64,000 nucleotides of DNA from Rhizobium mayense (GCF_030272705.1 NZ_JARFYM010000015.1:62001-126000); one strand, 5' to 3'; positions 17,382-25,704 are shown, counted from the first letter of the stretch. Notes: generated by a model not told the origin, from the letters alone. A program made the numbers and translations.

Positions 17382-17847
17382 ATGGCCAAGAAAACCTCTC
17401 CCCGCGCAAAGGCCGGGAAACTGGCGGACTTCATGTGCTTTGCAGTCTATTCGGCGAAGCTATTCGCGGGTCTACAAGCCGGTCCTGGAGGAGCTTGGCC
17501 TGACCTATCCGCAATACATAACGATCGTCTCCCTGTGGGAGGAAGATGCGCAAACGGTCAAAGGGCTGAGCGAGAAGCTGTTTTTGGAGCCGAGCACCAT
17601 GACGCCGATGCTGAAGCGGCTGGAGGCCATGGGCTATGTTCGACGTACACGGGATACCGACGACGAACGCAACGTTCGGATTTCACTGACTGATGTTGGC
17701 CGCCGCCTTCGAGAGAAGGGCTTCGGCCTCGCCGCGGTGACGGCGAAAGCCTCGGGTTTGACGGCGGAGGAATTTGCGCTCCTGCAGAAGGCCGTCACAA
17801 GGCTTCGCGATAATCTTGTGACGGCCAGCAGGGGGAAATCCGATTAG
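17382..17847 (+). pseudogene. ohrR: OhrR-like MarR-family peroxide sensor, frameshifted
   Basis: Two frames together make one OhrR. The first (from ATG 17382) gives MAKKTSPRAKAGKLADFMCFAVYSA, including the peroxide-sensing cysteine C19. The second, open from 17440 to the stop at 17847, continues YSRVYKPVLEELGLTYPQY and the winged helix (GLSEKLFLEPSTMTPMLKRLEAMGYVRRTRDTDDERNV). The switch falls between about 17456 and 17461, where the family's YSANLAxxRVY spacing is short by some five bases. As written, the first frame ends at 17693 with a nonsense tail. OhrR represses ohr until an organic peroxide oxidises the cysteine. Either the gene is broken, leaving ohr without this repressor, or there is a base-calling error. 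Its stop overlaps the convergent ohr stop. Confidence 0.8.
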
Positions 17848-18260
17848 ACCAGGTTGATCACGACATCGACATTGCCGCGGGTCGCCTTGGAATAGGGGCA
17901 GGTCTGGTGCGCGGCTTCCACAAGCGCCTGAGCCACATCGTGCTCCAAGCCCGGCAGGCTGACGGTGAGGCGGGCCTGCAGGAAATACGCGCCGTCGACA
18001 AGGCACAGATCCACCTCGGCGTCGATTGCGGCGTCAGCCGGGACGGCGACCTTCATCTTGCGGGCGGCAAGCCCGATCGCGCCTTCGAAACAGGCCGACC
18101 AGCCGGCAGCGAACAATTGCTCCGGATTGGTGCCGGCGCCCGAAGTGCCTGGGGAGGAAAGTTTGACGTCCAAACGGCCATCGGAGCTGCGCGACGCGCC
18201 GTCGCGGCCGCCGGTGGTGTGGGTCTTGCCGGTGTAGAGTACCTTGTCGGTCTGGGTCAT
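17844..18260 (-). CDS. ohr: Organic hydroperoxide resistance protein (OsmC/Ohr family)
   Basis: A 138-residue cytosolic thiol peroxidase that reduces organic hydroperoxides, using lipoylated proteins as reductant in studied members. It starts MTQTDKVLYTGKTHTTGGRDG, and both catalytic cysteines are present: SACFEGAIGLAA and CPYSKATRGN. The Arg/Glu active-site partners fit the Ohr rather than OsmC subgroup. AAAGGAA precedes the ATG at 18260. The gene is tail-to-tail with the ohrR remnant and overlaps its stop by four bases. Its promoter carries the bipartite operator also found before dipZ and the epoxide hydrolase gene. Confidence 0.93.
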   Translation of the reverse strand: MTQTDKVLYTGKTHTTGGRDGASRSSDGRLDVKLSSPGTSGAGTNPEQLFAAGWSACFEGAIGLAARKMKVAVPADAAIDAEVDLCLVDGAYFLQARLTVSLPGLEHDVAQALVEAAHQTCPYSKATRGNVDVVINLV

Positions 18261-18305
18261 GGTCTTGGTTCCTTTTAAAGCGGTTGAAGGCGCCCTGATG
18301 GGACG

Positions 18306-18427
18306 CAATGACTGCGACCAGCCATTGCCCGTATAAAGCAGTGGCGACGTATCCCGCATGTGTCCGGATTAAGCAGAAGTGTAACGGATTGTGGGAGGGC
18401 GACGGCTCTGTACATTGCCGTACAAAG
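18306..18427 (-). promoter_or_regulatory. ohr leader inverted repeat and bipartite operator
   Basis: Given on the + strand. CAATGACTG / CAGCCATTG (18306-18327) is a near-perfect inverted repeat in the presumed 5' leader. GTATCC-N3-ATGTGTC lies at 18349-18364, then AAGTGTAACG, then TGTACATTG-N2-GTACAAA at 18410-18426. The start of GTATCC and the start of TACAAA are 72 bases apart. The same elements in the same order occur upstream of dipZ (21161-21282). Confidence 0.6.
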
Positions 18428-18503
18428 CAGGCCAGCGGACATCCGCGATAGGACACCGAGGCCTGGGTTTCATTCGAAAGGGCAGTCTGGGTTATGAGTT
18501 CGG

Positions 18504-18536
18504 AAAACTCCTCCGGCTTGGCGCCGGAGGAGTTTT
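18504..18536. terminator. Rho-independent terminator, probably bidirectional
   Basis: Long inverted repeat AAAACTCCTCCGGC / GCCGGAGGAGTTTT around a short loop, flanked by A- and T-runs on both sides. It stands about 70 bp beyond the msrA stop (minus strand) and upstream of the ohr promoter, insulating the two units. Confidence 0.8.
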
Positions 18537-18606
18537 GTTTCGGTGGACGGTCGTTCACGAGGCTCTGGACGCTCTCGCAATCAAGTGGAGCGCTTCGAGG
18601 CCTCCG

Positions 18607-19344
18607 TCAGCCCTGGCTATCTGAAATCAGAACGGGGTTTTCTCTGTAGAACTGGGGAAAGAGCTTTTTCAGATTGTCGACCTTGGGCTGCTCGTTGATC
18701 GCGATATAGAGCTGGCTCGGATTATTGGCCATATAGTCCTGGTGGTAGGCCTCTGCCTTGTAGAAAGGTTTGTCGGGCTCGATGGTCGTTACGATCTTCG
18801 CCTTGAAGACATGGGCCGTTTCCAATTGGGCGATATAGTCCGAGGCGATTTGCTTCTGTTCTGCGTCGACCGGAAAGATTGCGGAGCGATACTGCGTGCC
18901 GCGGTCCGGCCCTTGCCGGTTGACCTGCGTGGGATCGTGGGCGGCCGAGAAATAGATCTGCAGCAGCTTGCCATAGCTGATCGTCTTTGGATCGAAGACG
19001 ATTTGGACAGCTTCGGCGTGGCCGGTGGTTCCGCTTTCCGTCAGCTCGTAATTCGCGGTCTCGGCGCTGCCGCCGGCATAACCGGACGTCGCGCTGATGA
19101 CGCCTTCGACATGCTGGAATACACCTTGCATACCCCAGAAACAGCCACCGGCGAACACGGCGGTCTGTAGGCCAGCCGCGCTTGCCACGTCATGTATCGC
19201 AGGCGGCACCAACCGCGGCGCCTCGGCGGCTGATGAATTGCCGAGAAGCGTCGCCCCGAAAAAACCTAGCAACCCTCCGGCGACTAGAAAGGGACGTACG
19301 ATCCCGAAACGGCTGATAAATCTCGAATGCGTTCTGATCTGCAT
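18607..19344 (-). CDS. msrA: Exported peptide methionine sulfoxide reductase A
   Basis: MsrA reduces the S-epimer of methionine sulfoxide in proteins. The catalytic motif AVFAGGCFWGMQGVFQHVEGV is present, followed by the family blocks SGYAGG, YELTESGTTGHAEAVQIVFDP, AHDPTQVNRQGPDRGTQYRS and FYKAEAYHQDY. An N-terminal hydrophobic segment (PFLVAGGLLGFFGATLLG) marks export to the periplasm, unlike cytosolic MsrA. I choose ATG 19344 because AGGAG lies 6 bases upstream. It follows the DipZ-like gene by about 10 bp, so the thiol-disulfide conduit encoded there may supply its electrons. Confidence 0.92.
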   Translation of the reverse strand: MQIRTHSRFISRFGIVRPFLVAGGLLGFFGATLLGNSSAAEAPRLVPPAIHDVASAAGLQTAVFAGGCFWGMQGVFQHVEGVISATSGYAGGSAETANYELTESGTTGHAEAVQIVFDPKTISYGKLLQIYFSAAHDPTQVNRQGPDRGTQYRSAIFPVDAEQKQIASDYIAQLETAHVFKAKIVTTIEPDKPFYKAEAYHQDYMANNPSQLYIAINEQPKVDNLKKLFPQFYRENPVLISDSQG

Positions 19345-19355
19345 TGTTCTGCTCC

Positions 19356-21125
19356 TCATCCAAAAGTGAATACGTAGGCTTCGACGCCGGGATCGAGGAA
19401 GTGGACTGTGAAGGTCCGTTCCCCGACATCGCCGGCCTGGCGCACGAGCTGATAGAGGCGTGTTTCAGTGACAGTGCCGTTGCCGTCGCCGTCGGTGTCG
19501 GCGCCATGGCTTGCGCCAGGCGCCTTGCCATCGACGGTGACCTGAAACCGCACCGGCTTGCCGTCGGCACTCGGGCCGAGAACGAGATGCAGGTCACGGG
19601 CGCTGAAGCGATAGGTGATGCCGCCGCCGGCCTTGTTCAGCGTCGCCTGCTCGGAACCGATCGTCCAGTTGCCGGAGAGGCCCCATTCGTTGAGACCGGG
19701 ATCGCCGGTCGTGTAATCCTGGGCGGCATTCCCGTTCAGACCTTCCGGTGATACGAAATTCGAGGCTTCCTTGTAGCCGATGTAGGTCTCGCCGGATCCG
19801 ATATTGGCAAGATCAGGTGCTGCCTCCGCGCCTTGCGCATTCGGCGTGACCATACTGTTTTCAGGCATCTGATTGCGGGCGTCGGCCAGCAGTTCCTGGA
19901 TGACCTTTTCGGAGGTGTCGTATTCCCCCTCGCCGAAAACATGGTGCCTGATCTGCCCCTTGGCATCGACGAAATAGAGCGCCGGCCAGTAGCTGTTCTG
20001 GAATGCCTGCCAGATCCGGTAGTTGTTGTCGATGGCGACGGGATAGTCGATCTGGAAGTCCTTAAGGGCTCCCTTGACGTTGTCGATCTTCTTCTCAAAG
20101 GCGAATTCCGGTGCGTGTACGCCGATGACGACCAGCCCCTGATCCCGGTATTTGTCCGCCCAGGCTTTGACGTAGGGGATGGTGCGGATGCAGTTGATGC
20201 AGGAATAGGTCCAGAAATCGACCAGCACGACCTTGCCACGCAGTAGCTCCGCGGTCAGCGGCGGCGAGTTCAGCCACGCGACGGCGCCATCCACAGAAGG
20301 AAACCGGCCTTCGACTGGAAGCTTGCTCTTGAAACGAGGCTTTACGGCAGCCATCATCGGTGTGTTGCTGGCCACCATCGTTGCGGCCTGCTCCTGGCGA
20401 TCGGCGTTGAATTTGTCGAGAATGGCCTGCTCGAATGTCGAGGTATTGGCATAGGACAAGCGTGCCAGAAATCCTGTGTCCAAGCCAAACGCAATCGCCG
20501 CGACGCCGGCGAGGACTGCTGCACCAAGCATCCGGCGTACTCTTTCACCGGAGCCGAGCGAGCTCTTCATGGCTGCGAAGACCCTGTTGCCAGCCCGAAG
20601 CGCAACGGCGAGCGATGTTGCCGCGCCTGCTGCATAGGCCAGAAGCAGCAAGGTCGTATTAGCATTCGCCCCCTGCAGGGCAGCGCCCGTCAGGACCAGG
20701 CCGAGGATCGGGCCGGCGCAGGGCGCCCACAATAGTCCGGTTGCGATGCCAAGAACCAGTGAGCTACCAACTACGGAGGAACGCCCGCCATCGGCCGAAT
20801 TCATGAGCCTGTTTCCCAAGGCTACGATCGGCCGGGTCAGGATGTCGGCTGCTTGCGGCGAGGCAAGGGTCACGCCGAAAATGGCTAGCAAGACAATGGC
20901 AGCATAGCGCCCATATTCGTTGGCGTGGACGGCCCAGCCGCCACCGACGGCCGCAAGCGTCGCAACTGCGGCAAAAGTTATCGCCATGCCGGTGAGCATC
21001 GGCAAGCCGCTTCTGACGAAAGGCTGCCCGGTGCGGGTGAAGACAAAGGGGAGAATAGGGAGAATGCACGGGCTGAGGATCGTCAGCACGCCTCCGAGAT
21101 AGGCAATGACAAGAAGTGTCATCAT
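19356..21125 (-). CDS. dipZ: DipZ-like fusion: CcdA membrane domain, TlpA thioredoxin domain, C-terminal beta domain
   Basis: 589 residues in three parts. Residues 1-240 are a CcdA/DsbD-like multi-helix domain with LSPCILPILPF and WAPCAGPILG, the cysteine pair that moves electrons across the membrane. Residues about 275-420 are a TlpA/AhpC-type thioredoxin domain with FWTYSCINCIRTIPYVKAW (redox CxxC). The last ~150 residues form a beta-rich domain as in mycobacterial DipZ. It should carry reducing power from cytosolic thioredoxin to the periplasm. The downstream, tightly linked msrA product is the obvious client. The promoter contains the shared bipartite operator. AAAGGAAA precedes the paired ATGs. 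Confidence 0.88.
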   Translation of the reverse strand: MMTLLVIAYLGGVLTILSPCILPILPFVFTRTGQPFVRSGLPMLTGMAITFAAVATLAAVGGGWAVHANEYGRYAAIVLLAIFGVTLASPQAADILTRPIVALGNRLMNSADGGRSSVVGSSLVLGIATGLLWAPCAGPILGLVLTGAALQGANANTTLLLLAYAAGAATSLAVALRAGNRVFAAMKSSLGSGERVRRMLGAAVLAGVAAIAFGLDTGFLARLSYANTSTFEQAILDKFNADRQEQAATMVASNTPMMAAVKPRFKSKLPVEGRFPSVDGAVAWLNSPPLTAELLRGKVVLVDFWTYSCINCIRTIPYVKAWADKYRDQGLVVIGVHAPEFAFEKKIDNVKGALKDFQIDYPVAIDNNYRIWQAFQNSYWPALYFVDAKGQIRHHVFGEGEYDTSEKVIQELLADARNQMPENSMVTPNAQGAEAAPDLANIGSGETYIGYKEASNFVSPEGLNGNAAQDYTTGDPGLNEWGLSGNWTIGSEQATLNKAGGGITYRFSARDLHLVLGPSADGKPVRFQVTVDGKAPGASHGADTDGDGNGTVTETRLYQLVRQAGDVGERTFTVHFLDPGVEAYVFTFG

Positions 21126-21160
21126 CGTTTCCTTTCAAGGATTGATCGGGCGCCGGGGCG

Positions 21161-21282
21161 CAATGGCTGGTGAGCAGCCATTGACCGCATAAGGGGGAGC
21201 TGACGTATCCCCCATGTGTCCCGATCGGGCGAAAGTGTAACGAAGTGTTCGAAGAGAGTGGGCCGCTACGTTGGGATACAAA
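21161..21282 (-). promoter_or_regulatory. dipZ-msrA leader inverted repeat and bipartite operator
   Basis: Given on the + strand. A perfect 9-bp inverted repeat CAATGGCTG-N5-CAGCCATTG (21161-21183) lies in the leader. GTATCC-N3-ATGTGTC is at 21205-21220, AAGTGTAACG at 21233-21242, and CTACGTTGG-GATACAAA at 21266-21282. GTATCC to TACAAA is 72 bases, exactly as at ohr. The element is adjacent to the two-component system genes, making the response regulator the natural candidate to bind it. Confidence 0.6.
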
Positions 21283-21303
21283 GGTAGCGCGGCCTTAAAC
21301 CCA

Positions 21304-22626
21304 TCAGCGGAGGGAGATTTCCGCCGACAGCCCGCCGCCCTCGCGGTTGCGCAATGCGAGCGAGCCGCCGATCGCCTGTGCAAGCTGTCCGGCGATCGCC
21401 AAGCCCAGTCCGGTTCCCCCGGTTCCTCGGCTTCGGGATTGTTCGAGCCGGAAGAAGGGCTGCATCACGGCGTCGAGTTGGTCCTCCGGAATGCCGGGAC
21501 CGCGATCGAGGACTTTTATAAGGACTGTTCCGGTGCTGTCCTTCTGCACGGATATCTCCGCGGTGCCTGCGAATTTCAACGCATTGTCGATGAGATTTGT
21601 CAGGATCCGCCGGAGCGCATGCGGCCGGGTGATAATGGCACCATCGACCTTGTCGGCGACCATCACCGCCTTGCCGGTGTCCTGGTAGTCATAGGCGAGG
21701 CTCTCGACGAAGGAGCCGATGTCTATGCGGGAGGGTTTCTCGGTGTTTCCGTGGGCGCTGCGGGCATAGGCCACCCCTTCATGGACGAGGCGCTGAATTT
21801 CGGCAAGGTCCTGGACCAGTTTTTCCTTTTCGGGCGAGTCTTCCGCGATCTCGGCGCGAAGCTTCATGCGCGTAATCGGCGTTTGAAGATCGTGCGAGAT
21901 TGCCGCGAGAATCTGCACCCTTTCTTCGAGATAATGAGCGATCCGGTCGCGCATCGCATTGAAAGCGCGGGCGGCGTGGGCAACTTCACTCGGGCCTGCT
22001 TCAACCAAACGCGGCGTCTTCTTGTTCGGGTCAAGCGCGTCGGCGGCGTTGGCCAGATCAGCAAGCGGACGGAGCGCCTGCCGGACGACCAGCCAGGTGC
22101 AGAGAATGAGGAGACCGAGTTGCAGGAGCAGAACAATGGGCAGCCATTGAGCCATCGGCATGATGGGTGCGGGGTTGACGTCGATCGTCAGCGGATTGCC
22201 GTCGCTCAGGGTCAGGTGGGCTTGGAGGCGCTTGCCGTCACCAGGTATCGACTCGAACCGGATGGGAAAGCGTTCACCGACGGCATCCTGAATTTTTCCG
22301 GCAATCTGCTTGCCCTGATCAGTCAGGCTGGGCACGCCGGGAAGGCCTGGGCCAAGCACAAATCGATAGGTCCCGCGATCGAGGCGGTCCAACCAATCGG
22401 CGCGCTCGGCCGCCGGCAGCCGGTCGAGAACGGCGATCGAGGTCGCCACATCGTTCTCCAGCGTGTTGAGCATCACCGCTTTGGCCGTGATATAGCGTTC
22501 CAAGGACTGGACGCTGAAGGTAAGCCCCTGCGCAAGCATCAAGCCGGCGAGAAGGATCAGAAACAGCCTCGATCCCAAGGTCCGAGGCCAAGGCCTAAAC
22601 CCCCGTAACCCTGCCACGACGCTCAT
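21304..22626 (-). CDS. Sensor histidine kinase (EnvZ-like)
   Basis: A 440-residue inner-membrane kinase. TM1 (LFLILLAGLMLAQGLTF), a periplasmic domain of about 120 residues, TM2 (PIVLLLQLGLLILCTWLVV), and a HAMP domain. The H-box is ILAAISHDLQTPITRMKLR, the N-box is RRILTNLIDNALKFAG, and the G-boxes are DRGPGIPEDQL and GTGGTGLGLAIA. It should autophosphorylate on the H-box histidine and pass phosphate to the regulator whose stop overlaps its start (ATGA at 22623-22626). The signal is unknown. The surrounding peroxide and methionine-sulfoxide repair genes suggest envelope oxidative stress. Confidence 0.93.
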   Translation of the reverse strand: MSVVAGLRGFRPWPRTLGSRLFLILLAGLMLAQGLTFSVQSLERYITAKAVMLNTLENDVATSIAVLDRLPAAERADWLDRLDRGTYRFVLGPGLPGVPSLTDQGKQIAGKIQDAVGERFPIRFESIPGDGKRLQAHLTLSDGNPLTIDVNPAPIMPMAQWLPIVLLLQLGLLILCTWLVVRQALRPLADLANAADALDPNKKTPRLVEAGPSEVAHAARAFNAMRDRIAHYLEERVQILAAISHDLQTPITRMKLRAEIAEDSPEKEKLVQDLAEIQRLVHEGVAYARSAHGNTEKPSRIDIGSFVESLAYDYQDTGKAVMVADKVDGAIITRPHALRRILTNLIDNALKFAGTAEISVQKDSTGTVLIKVLDRGPGIPEDQLDAVMQPFFRLEQSRSRGTGGTGLGLAIAGQLAQAIGGSLALRNREGGGLSAEISLR

Positions 22627-23363
22627 TGGCGGAGCTCGGATATTTCGACCGCCATTGCGAAAACATAGCCTTCGCTGCGCACGGTCTTGATGTATTCGGG
22701 CTCGCGCGCGTCGTCGCGGAGGCGCTGGCGTAGCCGGCTGACCAGAAGGTCGATCGAGCGGTCAAACAACTCGGCATCCCGCCCTTGCGTGAGGTTTAGG
22801 AGCTGATCCCGGTTCAGGACACGTTGCGGATGGTCGACGAAGACGCGGAGCAAGCGATATTCAGCGCCGCTGAGCGCTATGGCGGTTCCTTCGCGGTCGA
22901 GCAAGTTGCGGCCGGTTGTGTCAAGCCGCCAATCGCCAAAGGACAAAAGCTGACCGACCTCCGTCACCTGGAGATTTGGCGGAAGCATACGGGTCCGACG
23001 TAGGATGGCCTTGATACGGGCCAGGAGTTCGCGTGCGGCAAAGGGTTTTGCCAGATAATCATCCGCGCCCATCTCCAGTCCGATGATCCGGTCCGTTTCG
23101 TCGTCGCGCGCTGTCAGCATCAGAATCGGCGTCGACTTATGCTTGCCGGCACGCAGCTCCCGGCAAAGAACCAGGCCGTCATCGCCGGGCATCATCACGT
23201 CGAGGACGATGAGATCGACGGCGTTTGTTTCCAGAAACGCCCGCATATGCCGGCCGTCCGCCGCGACGGTGGTGCGCAGTCCGTTCTTCTTGAGATAGTT
23301 CGAGACCAGCTCACGGATTTCGCGATCGTCATCGACGATCAAGATGTGGTCGATATGATCCAT
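22623..23363 (-). CDS. OmpR-family response regulator
   Basis: Starts at MDHIDHILIVDDDREIRELV (ATG 23363; the open frame extends to 23498 without coding character). The receiver domain has the acidic pair DDD, the phosphoacceptor D in LIVLDVMMPGDDG, the conserved T in ILMLTARDDETD and the K in DYLAKPFAARELL. The C-terminal winged helix (GAEYRLLRVFVDHPQRVLNRDQLLNLTQGRDAELFDRSIDLLVSRLRQRL) is OmpR/PhoB type, which binds direct repeats. It is first in the operon with the kinase. Its likely targets are the three promoters sharing GTATCC-N3-ATGTGTC around it; that link is inferred. Confidence 0.94.
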   Translation of the reverse strand: MDHIDHILIVDDDREIRELVSNYLKKNGLRTTVAADGRHMRAFLETNAVDLIVLDVMMPGDDGLVLCRELRAGKHKSTPILMLTARDDETDRIIGLEMGADDYLAKPFAARELLARIKAILRRTRMLPPNLQVTEVGQLLSFGDWRLDTTGRNLLDREGTAIALSGAEYRLLRVFVDHPQRVLNRDQLLNLTQGRDAELFDRSIDLLVSRLRQRLRDDAREPEYIKTVRSEGYVFAMAVEISELRQ

Positions 23364-23576
23364 CGTCAGGTGCCTCTTTTCTCCGGAACGGCGCAACAGC
23401 AATTTTTGACGGCAGCTGGATGCCCCTGAACGGATTGTTGCCGGCAGGTCAACAATGCCGCCGCTGTTCAGACCGGGCAACCGCATTTCGCCTATCACAT
23501 TAATAATGATGATAAAACAAATGTATAGGCGTTTGCCGGGATGGGTATCAAGGGGAGCTTTAGCCCCCCGATGGGG

Positions 23577-23605
23577 CCAGCAGCGGTATTTTATACCACT
23601 GCTGG
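23577..23605 (-). terminator. Hairpin downstream of the epoxide hydrolase-like gene
   Basis: CCAGCAG-C-GGTAT-TTT-ATACC-A-CTGCTGG forms a 12-bp stem with one mismatch, 17 bp beyond the stop at 23622. There is no T-run on the minus strand, so it may be a weak terminator or an mRNA-stabilising hairpin. Confidence 0.55.
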
Positions 23606-23621
23606 CGATCTGCTCGGAGGA

Positions 23622-24671
23622 TTAGAATTTATCGACATCGATGATTGCCTGGGCAAATGCCTGCGGCGCTTCCTGCGGCAGGTTATGGCCGATGCCGCCC
23701 TCGATGGTTCTATGCTCGTACTTACCCGCGAATTTATTGCGATAGGCTGTGGGTTCGGGATGTGGGGCGCCGTTCGCGTCGCCCTCCATGGTAATGGTGG
23801 GCACGCTGATCACCGGAGCCTTTGCCAGGCGCTTTTCCAGATCGTCATATCGCGCTTCGCCTTCTGCGAGACCCAGCCGCCAGCGATAGTTGTGAATGAC
23901 GATGGCGACGTGATCCGGATTGTCGAAGGATGCGGCGCTGCGATCGAAGGTCGCGTCGTCGAAATTCCACTTCGGCGAAGCGATCTGCCAGATGAGCTTG
24001 GCAAAGTCGCGCCGGTATTTGTCGTAACCTTCTCGGCCGCGTTCCGTGGCAAAATAATACTGGTACCACCATTGGAGTTCAGCCTTCGGCGGCAGCGGTG
24101 TCTTGCCGGCTTCCTGGTTGCCGATCAGATAACCGCTGACGGACACCATGGCCTTGCAACGTTCCGGCCAGAGCGCGGCGAGAATGTTGACCGTTCGCGC
24201 ACCCCAATCGAAACCGCCGAGGATCGCTTTCTGAATTTTCAGAGCGTCCATCAAGGCAAGAATATCGACGGCCACGACCGACTGCTGGCCATTGCGGGCC
24301 GTATCATTTGAAAGAAAGCGCGTCGTGCCGTAGCCGCGCAGATAGGGAATGATCACGCGGTAGCCCTGCGACGCCAGCAAAGGAGCGACGTCGACGAAGC
24401 TGTAGATATCGTAGGGCCAGCCATGCAAAAGAATGATTGGCGGACCATCGGTGGGGCCGGCCTCGGCATATCCGATATTCAGCACACCGGCATTGATCTG
24501 CTTGAGGGCGCCAAAGGTCGTATTGCTTCCCGGCTTGACCGCGGGCAGAGCCGACGGCTTGGTCTCAGCCTGCGCCTGCGCGACGCCGAACATACCGAAC
24601 TGCGCGGCGGCGATGGTCATGGCTGCGGTGCCGAAAAAACGGCGGCGTTGATGATTGATATCTTCAGACAT
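23622..24671 (-). CDS. Tat-exported alpha/beta hydrolase, epoxide hydrolase-like
   Basis: From ATG 24671 (GGAGAGA upstream) the protein has 349 residues and a twin-arginine leader: QRRRFFGTAAMTIAAAQF, cleaved near AQAQA. The mature enzyme is an alpha/beta hydrolase of the epoxide hydrolase/haloalkane dehalogenase subgroup: ILLHGWPYDIYSF (oxyanion HGWP), LRGYGTTRFL, and the nucleophile elbow LGGFDWGARTVNIL with Asp as nucleophile. A C-terminal GGIGHNLPQEAP carries the catalytic His. The Asp nucleophile fits ester-intermediate chemistry on epoxides or halides, not esters. Export through Tat implies folding in the cytosol. The promoter shares the operator seen at ohr and dipZ. Confidence 0.87.
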   Translation of the reverse strand: MSEDINHQRRRFFGTAAMTIAAAQFGMFGVAQAQAETKPSALPAVKPGSNTTFGALKQINAGVLNIGYAEAGPTDGPPIILLHGWPYDIYSFVDVAPLLASQGYRVIIPYLRGYGTTRFLSNDTARNGQQSVVAVDILALMDALKIQKAILGGFDWGARTVNILAALWPERCKAMVSVSGYLIGNQEAGKTPLPPKAELQWWYQYYFATERGREGYDKYRRDFAKLIWQIASPKWNFDDATFDRSAASFDNPDHVAIVIHNYRWRLGLAEGEARYDDLEKRLAKAPVISVPTITMEGDANGAPHPEPTAYRNKFAGKYEHRTIEGGIGHNLPQEAPQAFAQAIIDVDKF

Positions 24672-24718
24672 TGATCTCTCTCCAGGTGGATCCGGCGTGG
24701 TCATGAGAAAATCGCCTC

Positions 24719-24800
24719 CATGTATCCGTGATGTGTCACGATCCCACAGGCTTTGAATGCCGATGTAGCTATTGGACCTTCGGATACAATTGGATACAAA
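24719..24800 (-). promoter_or_regulatory. Bipartite operator upstream of the epoxide hydrolase-like gene
   Basis: Given on the + strand: GTATCC-N3-ATGTGTC at 24722-24737 and a direct repeat GGATACAATT-GGATACAAA at 24782-24800. GTATCC to TACAAA is 73 bases against 72 at ohr and dipZ. The GGATACA pair at 10-bp spacing is the kind of direct repeat OmpR-type regulators bind. No leader inverted repeat is present here. Confidence 0.6.
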
Positions 24801-25173
24801 CGACCGCGTCTTCTTGGTCAGCTTCTCCACCTGCCCGGCTGCGCCTCGAATCTGCGGCGGCTTTTTTACCGCGGTGGTTCTGTGAGCGGAAGCAGCGATA
24901 TCAGCCGGAATTCATGAAGCCGACGTGAGATTAGTGCGGCCCCGGGGCGCGGCGGCCATGTCGTGAACGGTACGCCAGCTAGCGGCAGCCACAAAGCCGT
25001 CACTCCGTAGTCTGCAGATTGCCACGCTATTGCCCCATAGAAAACGTTTGAGGGTCACATTCTCGCCGGTTCATTCCTCAACCCTAACGCACGGCTTCAT
25101 CAATGCGATATGCCGCCTTCACTCTGCGCCGTCAAAGAGGCGTTCTCTCCCGCGCTACTAACGAGGAATGAAG
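24801..25173. other. Intergenic region
   Basis: About 370 bp between the divergent epoxide hydrolase and DUF4168 genes. Beyond the operator to its left I see no coding region, hairpin or repeat that stands out. The promoter of the DUF4168 gene should lie in 25050-25150. Confidence 0.3.
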
Positions 25174-25662
25174 ATGATCACTCGCTATATTACCGCTACA
25201 TCATTGACTGCTGCAGCTTTGAGTTTGCTATTTCTCAGCAATCCGGCGTCCGCACAGCAGGCAACACAAGACCAGCAGCCTGCCCAAGGGCAGCAGCCTA
25301 CTCCGCAACAGCCTACCCCAGGGCAACCAAATAGCCAGGGTGCGGCTATAAGCGATCAGAAAATTGAGGCTTTTGCCGTCGCGTATCTGCAGGTGGACAA
25401 GATCAGGCAGGAATACTCAGCCAAGATCGGAGCAACGCCGGATGCGACCGCGAAGCAACAGCTACAGGCCGAAGCTGGCAAACAGATGGTACAGGCTGTC
25501 CAGACCTCGCCCGGCATGTCCGTCGAGGAATACAACACAATTCTGACTGCTGCGCAGAAGGATCCTGCGCTCGTTAAGAAAGTTCAGGAAAAGATCCAGC
25601 AGGCCGCTCCCGCACAGCAATCGGGATCAGGACAGCAGTCCGCGCCGCCCGCACAGCAGTAA
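25174..25662 (+). CDS. Exported DUF4168 protein with glutamine/proline-rich linkers
   Basis: Signal peptide at the N-terminus (SLTAAALSLLFLSNPASA, cleavage before QQAT). A low-complexity Q/P segment follows (repeats of QQPxxGQQPTP). The folded part, about residues 60-140, is a DUF4168 domain: ISDQKIEAFAVAYLQVDKIRQEYSAKIGATPDATAKQQLQAEAGKQMVQAV and MSVEEYNTILTAAQKDPALVKKVQEKI, two helical segments. The tail is again Q/S/P-rich. The function of DUF4168 is unknown; it is found in periplasmic proteins. The ATG at 25174 is preferred over 25168 because GAGGA would touch the latter. Confidence 0.8.
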   Translation: MITRYITATSLTAAALSLLFLSNPASAQQATQDQQPAQGQQPTPQQPTPGQPNSQGAAISDQKIEAFAVAYLQVDKIRQEYSAKIGATPDATAKQQLQAEAGKQMVQAVQTSPGMSVEEYNTILTAAQKDPALVKKVQEKIQQAAPAQQSGSGQQSAPPAQQ

Positions 25663-25704
25663 GCTGCGGCTAGGATCAAAAAGCAAATTGATCGACAACT
25701 CCAG

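Noticed and set aside
21271..22608. 445-codon plus-strand frame opposite the histidine kinase
   Set aside because: The minus strand contains all kinase boxes and overlaps the regulator by ATGA; the plus frame is a shadow.
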